From NCBI GenBank assembly GCA_027451525.1, contig DAIDJF010000002.1, positions 49,841 to 113,840 on the forward strand: a DNA stretch of 64,000 nt, read 5' to 3'. The notes beneath the pieces were generated by a model that saw nothing but the letters and a program-made list of their open reading frames with translations, was not told where the DNA came from and searched no databases. Origin of the DNA: Ktedonobacterales bacterium. Its GTDB lineage: Bacteria; Chloroflexota; Ktedonobacteria; Ktedonobacterales; Ktedonobacteraceae. The first letter of the stretch is position 1; every line of letters starts with the position of its first letter. Below, piece by piece: positions 27,848 through 36,285 of the stretch. Position numbers and translations under genes: made by a program.

Positions 27848-30097
27848 TTATTTCAATTTGATCTCTTTGACCTCGGCCTTAAACATTCGGACTACTTCTT
27901 GCACGACAGGATCACTCTTGGCCTTCTGCTTTACATATTCCGACCTGCTCACCGTGGTATCCTTTACTTTTTCCTCACCAATGGTATTCTCTCTTACCTT
28001 TTTCGGTTTGGCAAGTGATGGTGTCTCTCTCACAGGCATTGCCGGAGTAATCTTCACTTGAGACGTTAGCTCTGGAGCTTTCTTTTCGGTAGCAGGCAGG
28101 GCCGATGGTTCCTGTACAGGACGATTGAGGCGTGCCGATTGCAGTGGGGGCAACGCGCTTGTGCTAGCAGTACGATGACTGAACTCAGGCTGATTAGTGC
28201 CACGAGCAGATATTCCGCCGTCCACATGCACATAGCCAGGAGCCAGCAATTTTACGCCACATTCCTGCTCAAGTTCAATCTTTAACGCCCAGGCGATTGC
28301 ATCGTGATACTCCGGTTTTTGTAATGATTTAAAATGAAAGTCCGCATTTGCCTTCAAGAGCACGACAGGCCCTGTATCACCTGCCTCAATGCCAATAATT
28401 GCATAGCCATTGAGAATTGCGGCCACCTTCGCACCATCTTTTTGCGTCTTCACGCGCCGTTTTACCATCTCCCACACATCTTTTACACGCTGGACCTCCA
28501 ACATGTCTCCCTGACTGCTATCATCCACAACAGTTTCACCATCCGCATGCTGCTCATCTACTGGAGCGGCTTGGCTGGCCTCTTTCTGTACAGGGCTGAT
28601 AGGTACAGTGCTAACAGGGGAAACGGTGCTCTGAGCCACTGGAGACGATGTCGTCTCCTCTTCATCTGGCTCATCATCGTAAGAAAGATCATCCCAATCT
28701 GGTGAGTCGCTCTCATCTTGCACCGCGGGAGGTGGTGTGGGAACGGCATCAGGCACAACACGCGGTGGTGCTGCGGGAGGTGGTGTTACTGCGGGAGGCG
28801 GTGGTGCTGGCGTTTCAATGTGTGGACGCACCACGGGAGCGACTGTGGCAGACGATGTTGCGGCAGAGTTTGACGGTGGTGATGGACGTACAGATTGCGT
28901 TGTTTCCGGTGTAGGAGTGCTACGCAGAGGACGGCTTGTCGATGCAGATTGTGGAGTCACAGGCGCAGGGACCGCTGGAGCAACACCAGTCTGGCCTGAT
29001 TGAGCGCGACGATGGAGTTCGATACACGCCAGTAATGCTAGTTCCAGGCCAAGTTGTGGAGTCGCCTGATTCTTCTGCATTAACTCGTTTTGCGCAAAAA
29101 TGCGCGCGCACTCGATCAACTCCTCCAGTACAAAGAACTTTGTTGTCTGCATGACCTCGCGCACATCGTCATCAGTCCGATCAAGAATAGCGGCGATATC
29201 GGCTCCCGCTTTTGCCAGCATGAGGGCACGCCAATACTCCGCGACCTGAGTATTAATCTGGCGCAGGTCCGCACCCGCCTCGGCTAGTTCATGGATGAGG
29301 TGTAATCCGCTAGCACTATCCAATTGCGCTGTATGCAGGACCAATTTCTGAATCGCGCGCGGGTCAGCCACTCCTAGCATGGCCTGCACCTGGCTGAGAC
29401 TAATCTCCTGTCCACAATAGGCAATTGCCTGATCGAGCAGGCTCAGCGCATCGCGCATGCCACCCGCTGCCGAACGAGCAATCAATTCCGCTGCCCCACT
29501 GTCAAGTTTTACCTGCTCCTGTTGCGCGATAAAGTTCAGATGCGCAATAATCTGGCGCGTCGTAATTCGTTTGAAATAAAACTGCTGACAACGCGAGAGG
29601 ACGGTAGGCAACATCTTATGCACGTCCGTTGTTGCCATCACAAAAATCGCGTGGCGTGGCGGTTCTTCCAGCGTTTTGAGGAGCGCGTTAAAGGCTTCTG
29701 TCGTCAGCATATGGGCTTCGTCCAGGATATACACCTTGTATTTTCCTGTGACGGGGGGCATCATGACTTTCTCACGCAGTTCACGAATACTATCAATACC
29801 ACGATTGGAAGCAGCGTCGATCTCAACGACGTTAAAGGAATTGCCACTGGTAATCTCGCGACATTGAGCGCATTCGTTGCATGGCTCACCATCGTTCGGA
29901 TGCAGGCAGTTAATGGTTTTTGCCAGCAGACGAGCCGTACTGGTTTTTCCCGTTCCACGCGGTCCCGCGAAGAGGTAGGCATGAGCCATCGTGCCGGAAC
30001 CGAGAGCATTTTTCAGCGTCTTTACAATTTCTTCTTGACCAACAAGATCAGAGAAGGTTTGTGAGCGCCATTTGCGGTATAGTGATTGTGAGGCCAT
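27848..30097 (-). CDS. dnaX: DNA polymerase III subunit gamma/tau
   Basis: A 749-residue clamp-loader ATPase that assembles the replication holoenzyme. It begins MASQSLYRKWRSQTFSDLVG, the classic DnaX start, with GGGAGT eight bases upstream. The AAA+ part holds Walker A GPRGTGKTSTARLL, a zinc module (CxxC near NECAQC), Walker B DEAHML and the SRC sensor region (LSRCQQFYF). From ~370 a Pro/Ser/Ala-rich linker of ~170 residues leads to a tau-type C-terminal domain (VWEMVKRRVKTQKDGAKVAA). I saw no convincing programmed frameshift site for a separate gamma form. SRP RNA lies just upstream. Confidence 0.97.
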   Translation of the reverse strand: MASQSLYRKWRSQTFSDLVGQEEIVKTLKNALGSGTMAHAYLFAGPRGTGKTSTARLLAKTINCLHPNDGEPCNECAQCREITSGNSFNVVEIDAASNRGIDSIRELREKVMMPPVTGKYKVYILDEAHMLTTEAFNALLKTLEEPPRHAIFVMATTDVHKMLPTVLSRCQQFYFKRITTRQIIAHLNFIAQQEQVKLDSGAAELIARSAAGGMRDALSLLDQAIAYCGQEISLSQVQAMLGVADPRAIQKLVLHTAQLDSASGLHLIHELAEAGADLRQINTQVAEYWRALMLAKAGADIAAILDRTDDDVREVMQTTKFFVLEELIECARIFAQNELMQKNQATPQLGLELALLACIELHRRAQSGQTGVAPAVPAPVTPQSASTSRPLRSTPTPETTQSVRPSPPSNSAATSSATVAPVVRPHIETPAPPPPAVTPPPAAPPRVVPDAVPTPPPAVQDESDSPDWDDLSYDDEPDEEETTSSPVAQSTVSPVSTVPISPVQKEASQAAPVDEQHADGETVVDDSSQGDMLEVQRVKDVWEMVKRRVKTQKDGAKVAAILNGYAIIGIEAGDTGPVVLLKANADFHFKSLQKPEYHDAIAWALKIELEQECGVKLLAPGYVHVDGGISARGTNQPEFSHRTASTSALPPLQSARLNRPVQEPSALPATEKKAPELTSQVKITPAMPVRETPSLAKPKKVRENTIGEEKVKDTTVSRSEYVKQKAKSDPVVQEVVRMFKAEVKEIKLK

Positions 30098-30187
30098 AGT
30101 TCTTACTCCCGTCTGCATGTCCTTAGTAACGTGACGGGCCACCTTCCAAATACTTCGACGAAAAGCAAGAAGTGGTCAAGAAACAGC

Positions 30188-30352
30188 AAGCCGATTTTCA
30201 CCCAGTCCTGCCGGTCAGCGTAATCAGGCAACCCTGCGACACCCAGGGAGGTCCACTTACCGTTGCTTCCTCACGGACCTAGCGGGGTTCGCAGACATCT
30301 GCCGCGCAGGACCCAATTACGCCGACCGACAGGACTGGAAGAAAATCGGCTT
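30188..30352 (-). ncRNA. ffs: Signal recognition particle RNA
   Basis: The minus strand holds the helix 8 core: AGGTCC, a GTGA tetraloop (GNRA class), GGAAGCA and GGACCT, followed by GGTGTCGCAGGGTTGCC. These are the conserved Ffh-binding features of bacterial SRP RNA. Long outer arms, including CCAGTCCTG near 30200 and CAGGACTGG near 30331, pair to give one extended rod closed by AAGCCGATTTTC/GAAAATCGGCTT. The 5' end may extend to ~30380 given the promoter position. It lies between its promoter and dnaX, as scr does in Bacillus. Confidence 0.9.
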
Positions 30353-30386
30353 GTCCTACTTAATATTTCCTCGAAGGAACACCGCT

Positions 30387-30415
30387 ATTATACCTCTTTA
30401 GCTCCCTACTGTCAA
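30387..30415 (-). promoter_or_regulatory. Consensus promoter of the SRP RNA
   Basis: On the minus strand TTGACA and TATAAT are both perfect and exactly 17 bases apart. The -35 overlaps the last codons of the preceding gene mtnP. This is the strongest promoter in the window, as expected for an abundant stable RNA. It could also feed dnaX by read-through. Confidence 0.88.
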
Positions 30416-31287
30416 GAAATATATTTGCTGATAAGCAGATGATACTTCTCTTTCGTAGCCGCCGGAATAGTGCGCGGATCGGTAATAATTGACGTTGCCA
30501 TCGCGTTCGCGCAGCCACAGGAGAGACCCGTGCGCTCGCTGGGAATAAGCTGTGCGACATCACGCAGGATACGCTGCGCGTTTGCTACATTTGCGCTCAG
30601 GTTGCCAATCACCATCTCGACAGTGACGGACTCTTCGGTCTCGTGCCAGCAGTCATAATCGGTCGCACAGGCAATCGTCGCGTAACACATCTCGGCCTCA
30701 CGAGCGAGTTTTGCCTCTGGCAGGGCTGTCATACCAATGATATCCATACCCAGATGACGATAGACGTTCGACTCTGCCTTCGTGGAGAAAAGAGGCCCCT
30801 CCATGCAGACATATGTGCCGCCCGCATGGACCTTGACATCCCCCAAACCTTGCGCCGACTCTAGCAGTAATTGGCTTAAGGCCGGACAAAACGGCTCGGC
30901 AAAGGTACAATGAACGACGATACCGCCCTCAAAAAAACTGTTCACGCGGCTTTTGGTGCGATCAAACAGTTGATCGGGGACAACCAAATCACGTGGCGCG
31001 ATATCTTCACGCAAACTTCCAACCGCGCTGACCGAGATCAGCCATTCAACGCCCAGGCTTTTCAATGCCCAGATGTTCGCACGCGCAGGAATCTCAGTCG
31101 GACTCAAGCGATGACCACGCCCATGGCGCGGCAAAAAGGCCATCGCAATCCCGTTGACGTTCCCAATCGTAATGACATCGCTGGGATCACCAAAAGGTGT
31201 TGAGACTGTGATCTCTTCTACCTCGGTCATCCCCTCCATGCGGTAGAGTCCGCTCCCCCCAATAACGCCAATTTTTGCCTGAGGCAT
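30412..31287 (-). CDS. mtnP: S-methyl-5'-thioadenosine phosphorylase
   Basis: Cleaves methylthioadenosine with phosphate to adenine and 5-methylthioribose-1-phosphate, the first step of methionine salvage. The 291-residue sequence has the phosphate-site motif GVIGGSGLY and FLPRHGRGHRLSPTEIPARAN. It continues with the SAVGSLRE stretch, the substrate motif CMEGPLFSTKAES, and GMTALPEAKLAREAEMCYA with CATDYDCW. These favour MTA over purine nucleosides. AGGAGG precedes the ATG. It stands alone between two terminator/promoter elements. A purine nucleoside phosphorylase side activity cannot be excluded. Confidence 0.93.
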   Translation of the reverse strand: MPQAKIGVIGGSGLYRMEGMTEVEEITVSTPFGDPSDVITIGNVNGIAMAFLPRHGRGHRLSPTEIPARANIWALKSLGVEWLISVSAVGSLREDIAPRDLVVPDQLFDRTKSRVNSFFEGGIVVHCTFAEPFCPALSQLLLESAQGLGDVKVHAGGTYVCMEGPLFSTKAESNVYRHLGMDIIGMTALPEAKLAREAEMCYATIACATDYDCWHETEESVTVEMVIGNLSANVANAQRILRDVAQLIPSERTGLSCGCANAMATSIITDPRTIPAATKEKYHLLISKYIS

Positions 31288-31341
31288 GCACGCAACCTCC
31301 TCTTAATGGTATGCCAATAGGTGACAGTATAATAAAATAAT

Positions 31342-31371
31342 CAGGGCAATCAACTTCTATGTATTGCCCTG
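31342..31371 (-). terminator. Terminator after tyrS
   Basis: CAGGGCAAT (31342-31350) pairs with ATTGCCCTG (31363-31371). On the minus strand it is followed by the T-rich ATTATTTTATTATA. It lies between the tyrS stop and the mtnP start. Confidence 0.75.
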
Positions 31372-31403
31372 TTGCCACTTCTCAAACCGACGTCAACAAG
31401 TTT

Positions 31404-32636
31404 TTAGACTCGCACTCTGATAAAGCGGCGTTTTCCGAACTTTATTATAGCACCATCGCTGAGCGGAACCTGATACGTCGCGTCAGTCACGCGCACCTCA
31501 TCACGCTCTTCGCCGGAGGGGAAAAGGGAGACACCGCCCTGCTCGATAATACCGCGTGCCTGATTGCGACTGGTTGCCAATTTCGCGTTCACAAGCAAGG
31601 TGACGATATCCATCGACTCATGAAGCTGATACTCAGGAATGTCGGCTGGCAATTTGCGCTCAGAGAACTGACGAATAAACGCCTCTTCCGCCTCCTGGGC
31701 CGCAACAACGTTGTGGAAGACGGTGACAATTTCGCGGGCCATGCGACGTTTCACATCGCGCGGATTGAGCGTACCTTCCGCCATTTTGTGCTCGAACTCA
31801 TCCAATTCGGCATCATCCACATCCGTCAGAGCCTCAAAGTAGAGACGCATCGCGTGGTCGGGCAGCGACATAAGTTTGCCATACATGTCATTTGCGGGAG
31901 CAGTCATCGCAATATAGTTATCCAGCGATTTGCCCATCTTTTTGACACCATCTAAGCCAACAATCAGATTCATGGTCAAGATCTGCTGCGGCAATTGCCC
32001 AAAGGCAGGCTGGAGTTCACGCCCAACCAGCAGGTTAAAGGTCTGATCCGTTCCACCTAGCTCTACATCGGCACGCAAGGCGACAGAATCATAGCCCTGA
32101 AGCAGGGGATACATAAACTCAGAAAGATAAATTTCGACGCCATTCTTATAACGTTTGGCGAAATCATCGCGCACTAACATCTGCGCCACAGTTTTATGGC
32201 CCAGCAGTTTGAGGGCATCGCCCATGTTAAAGCCATCAAACCACTCGTGCTGCCAGCGCACCTCGGTCAGCGCAGGGTCAACGATTCTAAAAAATTGATC
32301 GAGATAGGTCGCGGCATTGGCCTTGACCTGCTCTTCACTCAGGGGCTTGCGTGCCTCTTCGCGTCCGCTGGGATCACCGAGTCGCGCAGTCCAGTCACCA
32401 ATTACGACTACCGCTTTATGACCAAGCCGCTGAAACTGGCGCAGTTTACGGAAGACGACAGCATGCCCAATCGTCAAATCGTAGTGCGTCGGGTCTACTC
32501 CCAGCTTGACACGCAACGGTTGGCCTTTATTGCCTTCAAGCAACAGGCGGCGCAGGTCTGCTTCTTTTTCAACTAATGCGACACCGCGCTTGAGTACATG
32601 TTCAATATCTTTTGATGTTGGCTGTTGTTCCACCAT
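31404..32636 (-). CDS. tyrS: Tyrosyl-tRNA synthetase
   Basis: Charges tRNA-Tyr. The 410-residue class I synthetase has the HIGH-type motif in DPTHYDLTIGHAVVFRKL, the KMSKS-type motif as KKMGKSLDNYI, and a C-terminal S4-like RNA-binding domain (LLVNAKLATSRNQARGIIEQ). Its long spacing and HxxxTIGH form are those of the TyrZ-like branch. The ATG at 32636 lies 11 bases after GGAGG. No T-box leader is seen upstream. It is monocistronic. Confidence 0.96.
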   Translation of the reverse strand: MVEQQPTSKDIEHVLKRGVALVEKEADLRRLLLEGNKGQPLRVKLGVDPTHYDLTIGHAVVFRKLRQFQRLGHKAVVVIGDWTARLGDPSGREEARKPLSEEQVKANAATYLDQFFRIVDPALTEVRWQHEWFDGFNMGDALKLLGHKTVAQMLVRDDFAKRYKNGVEIYLSEFMYPLLQGYDSVALRADVELGGTDQTFNLLVGRELQPAFGQLPQQILTMNLIVGLDGVKKMGKSLDNYIAMTAPANDMYGKLMSLPDHAMRLYFEALTDVDDAELDEFEHKMAEGTLNPRDVKRRMAREIVTVFHNVVAAQEAEEAFIRQFSERKLPADIPEYQLHESMDIVTLLVNAKLATSRNQARGIIEQGGVSLFPSGEERDEVRVTDATYQVPLSDGAIIKFGKRRFIRVRV

Positions 32637-32850
32637 CACGGCTACATCCTCCCTACAAATTGGTAGGTCTTTCAATAATGCGTCGCTTGATCTTCCTTGT
32701 TCATTATGTTACTACTGCCAGGACGCCGAGCGACAGGTATGTTAGAGGCATTGTAGCAGAATAGTACGGCATCGTCGAGAGGGTCATACGCATTTTTCTT
32801 GATAGTAGTGCTATCAATTTTTCTAACAAATTTCTTACACTTCGCTTACG

Positions 32851-32879
32851 TTGCTCTAACACATACTGATATATAGTAT
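32851..32879 (+). promoter_or_regulatory. Promoter of hsp20
   Basis: TTGCTC and TAGTAT are 17 bases apart, about 100 bases before the hsp20 ATG. CATACT and AGTATG (imperfect palindrome, 32862-32880) overlap the -10 and may be a regulator site. No CIRCE or HAIR element is seen. Confidence 0.5.
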
Positions 32880-32981
32880 GGACAGAAAGAAAACGAACAG
32901 CGGATGTGGTCAGAGAAAAACACGATGGCCCATTCTGAAGAATATACAACCATAGATTATCAAGCAAAGGAGATAACTACA

Positions 32982-33419
32982 ATGGCAAACTTGACACGCT
33001 ACAATCCATTTAGCGAGGTTGTTTCTCTGCGCGAGGCCATGGATCGCCTTTTGGCAGATAGCTTCATCACTCCCAGCACCAGCGCGTTTGGCAATCGTGG
33101 AGTAAATGCCAACCTCTTCGAGACCAAAGAGGGCTTCATTCTTCAGCTTCCAATGCCCGGCGTGCAGGCCGACGATGTCGAGATCACCATTCAGCAGGAT
33201 ACACTGAGCTTGAAATGGCAGACAAAGGTGCAGGCACCCGAAGGCGCAACGGCACTTTGGCACGGCTTCCAGTCCGGTCAGTACCAGCAGGCCTTCACGC
33301 TACCCTCTCCAATCAACTCTGAGAGTGCCGAGGCTAGCTACACCGATGGCATCCTGACGCTCCATCTGCCCAAGGCGGAACATGCGAAAGCGCGCACAGT
33401 CAAGGTCAACGCCAAATAG
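32982..33419 (+). CDS. Small heat-shock protein Hsp20
   Basis: A 145-residue alpha-crystallin-type holdase that binds unfolding proteins. The N-terminal arm (RYNPFSEVVSLREAMDRLL) is typical of bacterial Hsp20. The alpha-crystallin domain runs from ~45 to 135 (EGFILQLPMPGVQADDVEIT), with the conserved A-x-x-x-G-[IV]-L motif as ASYTDGILTLHLPKAE near its end. The ATG at 32982 follows AAGGAG by ten bases; an in-frame extension upstream has no such site. A terminator follows. Confidence 0.93.
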   Translation: MANLTRYNPFSEVVSLREAMDRLLADSFITPSTSAFGNRGVNANLFETKEGFILQLPMPGVQADDVEITIQQDTLSLKWQTKVQAPEGATALWHGFQSGQYQQAFTLPSPINSESAEASYTDGILTLHLPKAEHAKARTVKVNAK

Positions 33420-33448
33420 TGGGCAACCGAGAATACAAGCGAAAGTAG

Positions 33449-33481
33449 AAAGGTGGAGTAACAAACTGTTACTCCGCCTTT
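33449..33481. terminator. Terminator after hsp20
   Basis: AAAGGTGGAGTAACA (33449-33463) pairs with TGTTACTCCGCCTTT (33467-33481) with one G-U pair and a three-base loop. It sits between the convergent hsp20 and RHH-VOC genes. Confidence 0.8.
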
Positions 33482-33536
33482 GCATTACAGATCAGCCATT
33501 ATCGAAAAACCATCTCTCAAACGGTCCTATGTTCCG

Positions 33537-34094
33537 CTAACGATAAAGCTCTGGATCAAGCTGATTGATTTTTATCAGCATCCCATCAGCATCTTCGATC
33601 TGCAATTGATAGCCAAAACCCTCATCACCAGTGGGGCGCACGATGGTTATACCAGCTTCACGAAACTGTTGCTCTAAAGCTTCTAATGAGCCAGTGTACT
33701 CAAAATTTAGCTCGAATTTCCCTTCATTTTGCTCTGGATTTGCAGGATGAGCAAGCAAGCCTAATTTGGTATTGCCAAAACTCACTAATGCCCAATCACC
33801 ATCACGACTTCCATTGAGAACAGTGGCACCAATTCTGCTGTAGAAGTCTAACGCTTTTCCCATATCATCCACATGCAGCATTGGCTGTAAGGTTATTTCG
33901 ACCTTCTCTTGTGTCTGCTGCGTTGGTATTTCCGCATGAGCAGCCCCAGTTGTTTGAGTTTGAGAGAGATAGGCCGTGAACACTTTCTCAACCAGATCAG
34001 ATAAAGAAAGCTGTTCATCAATTGAGCGATGCTTTATCTGTCTGACTGTCTGAGGGGTTAGATAGACGTTAAACTGTTGCTTTTCTTCCTTCAT
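33537..34094 (-). CDS. Ribbon-helix-helix / glyoxalase (VOC) fusion protein
   Basis: A 185-residue protein with two parts. Residues 1-~48 (QQFNVYLTPQTVRQIKHRSI, LSLSDLVEKVFTAYL) have the strand-helix-helix pattern of a ribbon-helix-helix DNA-binding domain. Residues ~65-180 are a VOC/glyoxalase domain (LQPMLHVDDMGKALDFYSRI and FGYQLQIEDADGMLIKIN) of the bleomycin-resistance type. The logical reading is a one-component sensor in which the VOC part binds a small molecule and the RHH part binds DNA. A large palindrome lies immediately upstream of its own start and could be its operator. AAAGGG precedes the ATG. An enzymatic role is possible but metal ligands are not obvious. Confidence 0.75.
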   Translation of the reverse strand: MKEEKQQFNVYLTPQTVRQIKHRSIDEQLSLSDLVEKVFTAYLSQTQTTGAAHAEIPTQQTQEKVEITLQPMLHVDDMGKALDFYSRIGATVLNGSRDGDWALVSFGNTKLGLLAHPANPEQNEGKFELNFEYTGSLEALEQQFREAGITIVRPTGDEGFGYQLQIEDADGMLIKINQLDPELYR

Positions 34095-34109
34095 TCGTGC
34101 GCCCTTTCT

Positions 34110-34139
34110 GCTAATATACTAGTAGACTAGTATATTAGC
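34110..34139. repeat. Palindromic candidate operator upstream of the RHH-VOC gene
   Basis: GCTAATATACTAG (34110-34122) and CTAGTATATTAGC (34127-34139) are a perfect 13-bp inverted repeat around TAGA. Another ACTAG follows at 34142. ACTAGT recurs at 34118 and 34126, a repeat spacing of the kind RHH repressors bind. It lies 15-45 bases before the start codon, over the expected promoter. Confidence 0.65.
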
Positions 34140-34288
34140 ATACTAGCACAATAATGTAAAGTAGGTAGATCTTAGAACGGTGCTACGATGACAAAGCAGA
34201 GGGTGCTATATTTCGCAAAAGCCAAAAAAGAGGTACAATGAAGGGGTGAAATGGTAACTAACTTAATTTGGTGGGAGAAGTCACTTCG

Positions 34289-36229
34289 ATGGAGCACCCT
34301 TTTCTCGAACAACTGCGGCAGCGTCCGCTCCTCTGTGATGGCGCAATGGGAACGCAATTATATGCACGCGGTATTCCCTATGAGCAGTGTTTCGATGCCC
34401 TTAATCTGACACAACCAGAACTTATTCAGAGCATTCACCGCGATTATATCAACGCGGGGGCACAAATTATCGAAACCAATACCTTTGGTGCGAACCGCGC
34501 CAGGTTGGAAACGCACAATTTGGGCGATAAGGTGCGTGAGATCAACATTCAAGGAGTGAAGATTGCGCGTGAAGCACGCGAGATCTCTGGTCAGCCTGTC
34601 TTTATCGCTGGCTCCGTTGGCCCTAGTGGACGCCCGTTACAGGCTCCAGACGAGCAGCGTCTACGCGAGCTGCGTGCGATCTTCTCAGAACAAATCGAGG
34701 CTCTACAAGCGGGGGGTGTTGACCTGCTGATCCTTGAAACGTTCTCTAGCCTCGCGGAACTTCGACAGGCGGTGCTAGCGGCAAAGGAAAGTGGACTGCC
34801 GGTTGTCGCGCAGATGAGCTTTTATGAGGATGGGCATACGCTCTCTGGTAGTTCTGCCGCCCGTGTCGCCGCTGTGCTCAGCGATCTAGGCGTTGATGTG
34901 GTAGGAGCAAACTGTAGTGTAGGTCCCGCCGCGACATTCGACGCGCTGGAAGAAATGATTGCCGCCACAAAACAGCAGGAAACGCCAGCCGCCGTACCAC
35001 TTTTCTCAGCGCAACCGAACGCAGGTCTGCCCACACGTATTAATAACCGTTTCTTCTACGTGGCAACACCCGACTATTTTGCCGACTATGCGCGTCGTTT
35101 TGCCAATGCAGGAGTGCGTCTCATTGGCGGATGTTGCGGCACAACGCCGCGCCACATTGCCGCCATGCGTCAGGCACTAGATGAGAGCTTTGGTACACCG
35201 CTATCCTCTGGCCCTGACATACCATTACCGCATGACCAACAGGTGCAGAATGGCACGGGAACAACGAGAAAAGCCAGAATTACGGGTACGGTTGAAGAGG
35301 AAACGCTCCTGCCCCAGCAAGGCTCTATGACACACTTACAACAGAAATTGGCGGCAGGGGAGTTTGTCATCAGCGTTGAGTTAGACCCACCCAAGGGCTT
35401 GAATCCCAAGAAGATTCTTGATGGGGCGGCAATTTTGCAAAAAGCGGGTGTTGATTGTATCAATATTGCGGATAGCCCGATGGCACGTGTGCGCATGAGT
35501 TGTCTTGCGCTAGCTCGCTTGATACAAGATCACCTGGGTATCGAGACCATCATTCATTTTACCTCACGTGATCGCAACCTCATGGCATTACAGTCTGAAC
35601 TACTCGGCGCACACGCGCTCGGTATTCGCAATATTCTCGCCCTCACAGGCGACCCGTTGCGCGTTGGAGCCTATCCTAACACAACAGGCGTCTGGGATGT
35701 TGATTCTATTGGCCTGATGCGTGTGATACGTGGCATGAACGAGGGTTACGATGCCGCTGGCTCATCCATTGGGGCGCACGCCTCATTTCATATCGGTTGC
35801 GCCTTGAACTTGAATATGACCGACGAAGAGGTCGAGCACGAGATCGAGAAGTATCAGCGGAAAATAGAGGCCGGGGCGCAGTATATTATGACGCAGCCAA
35901 TTTACGAAATGGCCCCTCTGGAGCGTTTCCTGAAGCGCGTTGGCAAACCGCCAATCCCGCTTATTCTGGGCTGTGTACCGCTGCATAGCACACGCCACGC
36001 GGAATACTTACATAACGAAGTGCCTGGCATCACCATTCCTGATGCGGTACGGGCACGTATGCGTGCGGCGGGGGAACGTGGCAACGAAGAGGGACTCCAT
36101 ATTGCCCAAGAACTGCTCAAAGAGGCACGTCACCTTATTCAGGGCGTTTACCTGATGCCATCCTACGGCCGCTACGAGGTTGTCAGCGAATTGACCCACA
36201 TGCTACACATGGAAACAGCCAATCATTGA
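34289..36229 (+). CDS. Homocysteine S-methyltransferase / methylenetetrahydrofolate reductase fusion
   Basis: A 646-residue bifunctional protein of methionine synthesis, as in YitJ-type enzymes. The N-terminal half is a zinc-dependent methyltransferase: LLCDGAMGTQLYARG at the start, a zinc Cys in VGANCSVGP and the double Cys in GGCCGTTPRHIA. The C-terminal half (~355-646) is a MetF-like TIM barrel with VELDPPKG, NIADSPMARVRMSCLA and ILALTGDPLRVG, and ends near LMPSYGRY. It would make 5-methyl-THF and may pass its methyl to homocysteine. ATG at 34289 is preferred over a TTG that abuts the GGGAG site. It stands alone. Confidence 0.93.
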   Translation: MEHPFLEQLRQRPLLCDGAMGTQLYARGIPYEQCFDALNLTQPELIQSIHRDYINAGAQIIETNTFGANRARLETHNLGDKVREINIQGVKIAREAREISGQPVFIAGSVGPSGRPLQAPDEQRLRELRAIFSEQIEALQAGGVDLLILETFSSLAELRQAVLAAKESGLPVVAQMSFYEDGHTLSGSSAARVAAVLSDLGVDVVGANCSVGPAATFDALEEMIAATKQQETPAAVPLFSAQPNAGLPTRINNRFFYVATPDYFADYARRFANAGVRLIGGCCGTTPRHIAAMRQALDESFGTPLSSGPDIPLPHDQQVQNGTGTTRKARITGTVEEETLLPQQGSMTHLQQKLAAGEFVISVELDPPKGLNPKKILDGAAILQKAGVDCINIADSPMARVRMSCLALARLIQDHLGIETIIHFTSRDRNLMALQSELLGAHALGIRNILALTGDPLRVGAYPNTTGVWDVDSIGLMRVIRGMNEGYDAAGSSIGAHASFHIGCALNLNMTDEEVEHEIEKYQRKIEAGAQYIMTQPIYEMAPLERFLKRVGKPPIPLILGCVPLHSTRHAEYLHNEVPGITIPDAVRARMRAAGERGNEEGLHIAQELLKEARHLIQGVYLMPSYGRYEVVSELTHMLHMETANH

Positions 36230-36246
36230 ACCTGACCGCGTTAGCA

Positions 36247-36279
36247 GGAAGTGAGGAGCAAGCAGCATACCTCACTTCC
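36247..36279. terminator. Terminator between convergent genes
   Basis: GGAAGTGAGG (36247-36256) pairs perfectly with CCTCACTTCC (36270-36279). It separates the methyltransferase fusion gene and the DUF255 gene. Confidence 0.75.
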
Positions 36280-36285
36280 CACTCT

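Noticed and set aside
27848..30097. Programmed frameshift in dnaX producing a short gamma form
   Set aside because: No AAAAAAG-type slippery heptamer with a downstream stem was found at a suitable place.
30188..30352. The structured RNA as 6S RNA or tmRNA
   Set aside because: The GNRA loop followed by GGAAGCA and the long rod, plus location before dnaX, fit SRP RNA; no tmRNA tag frame or 6S central bubble was seen.
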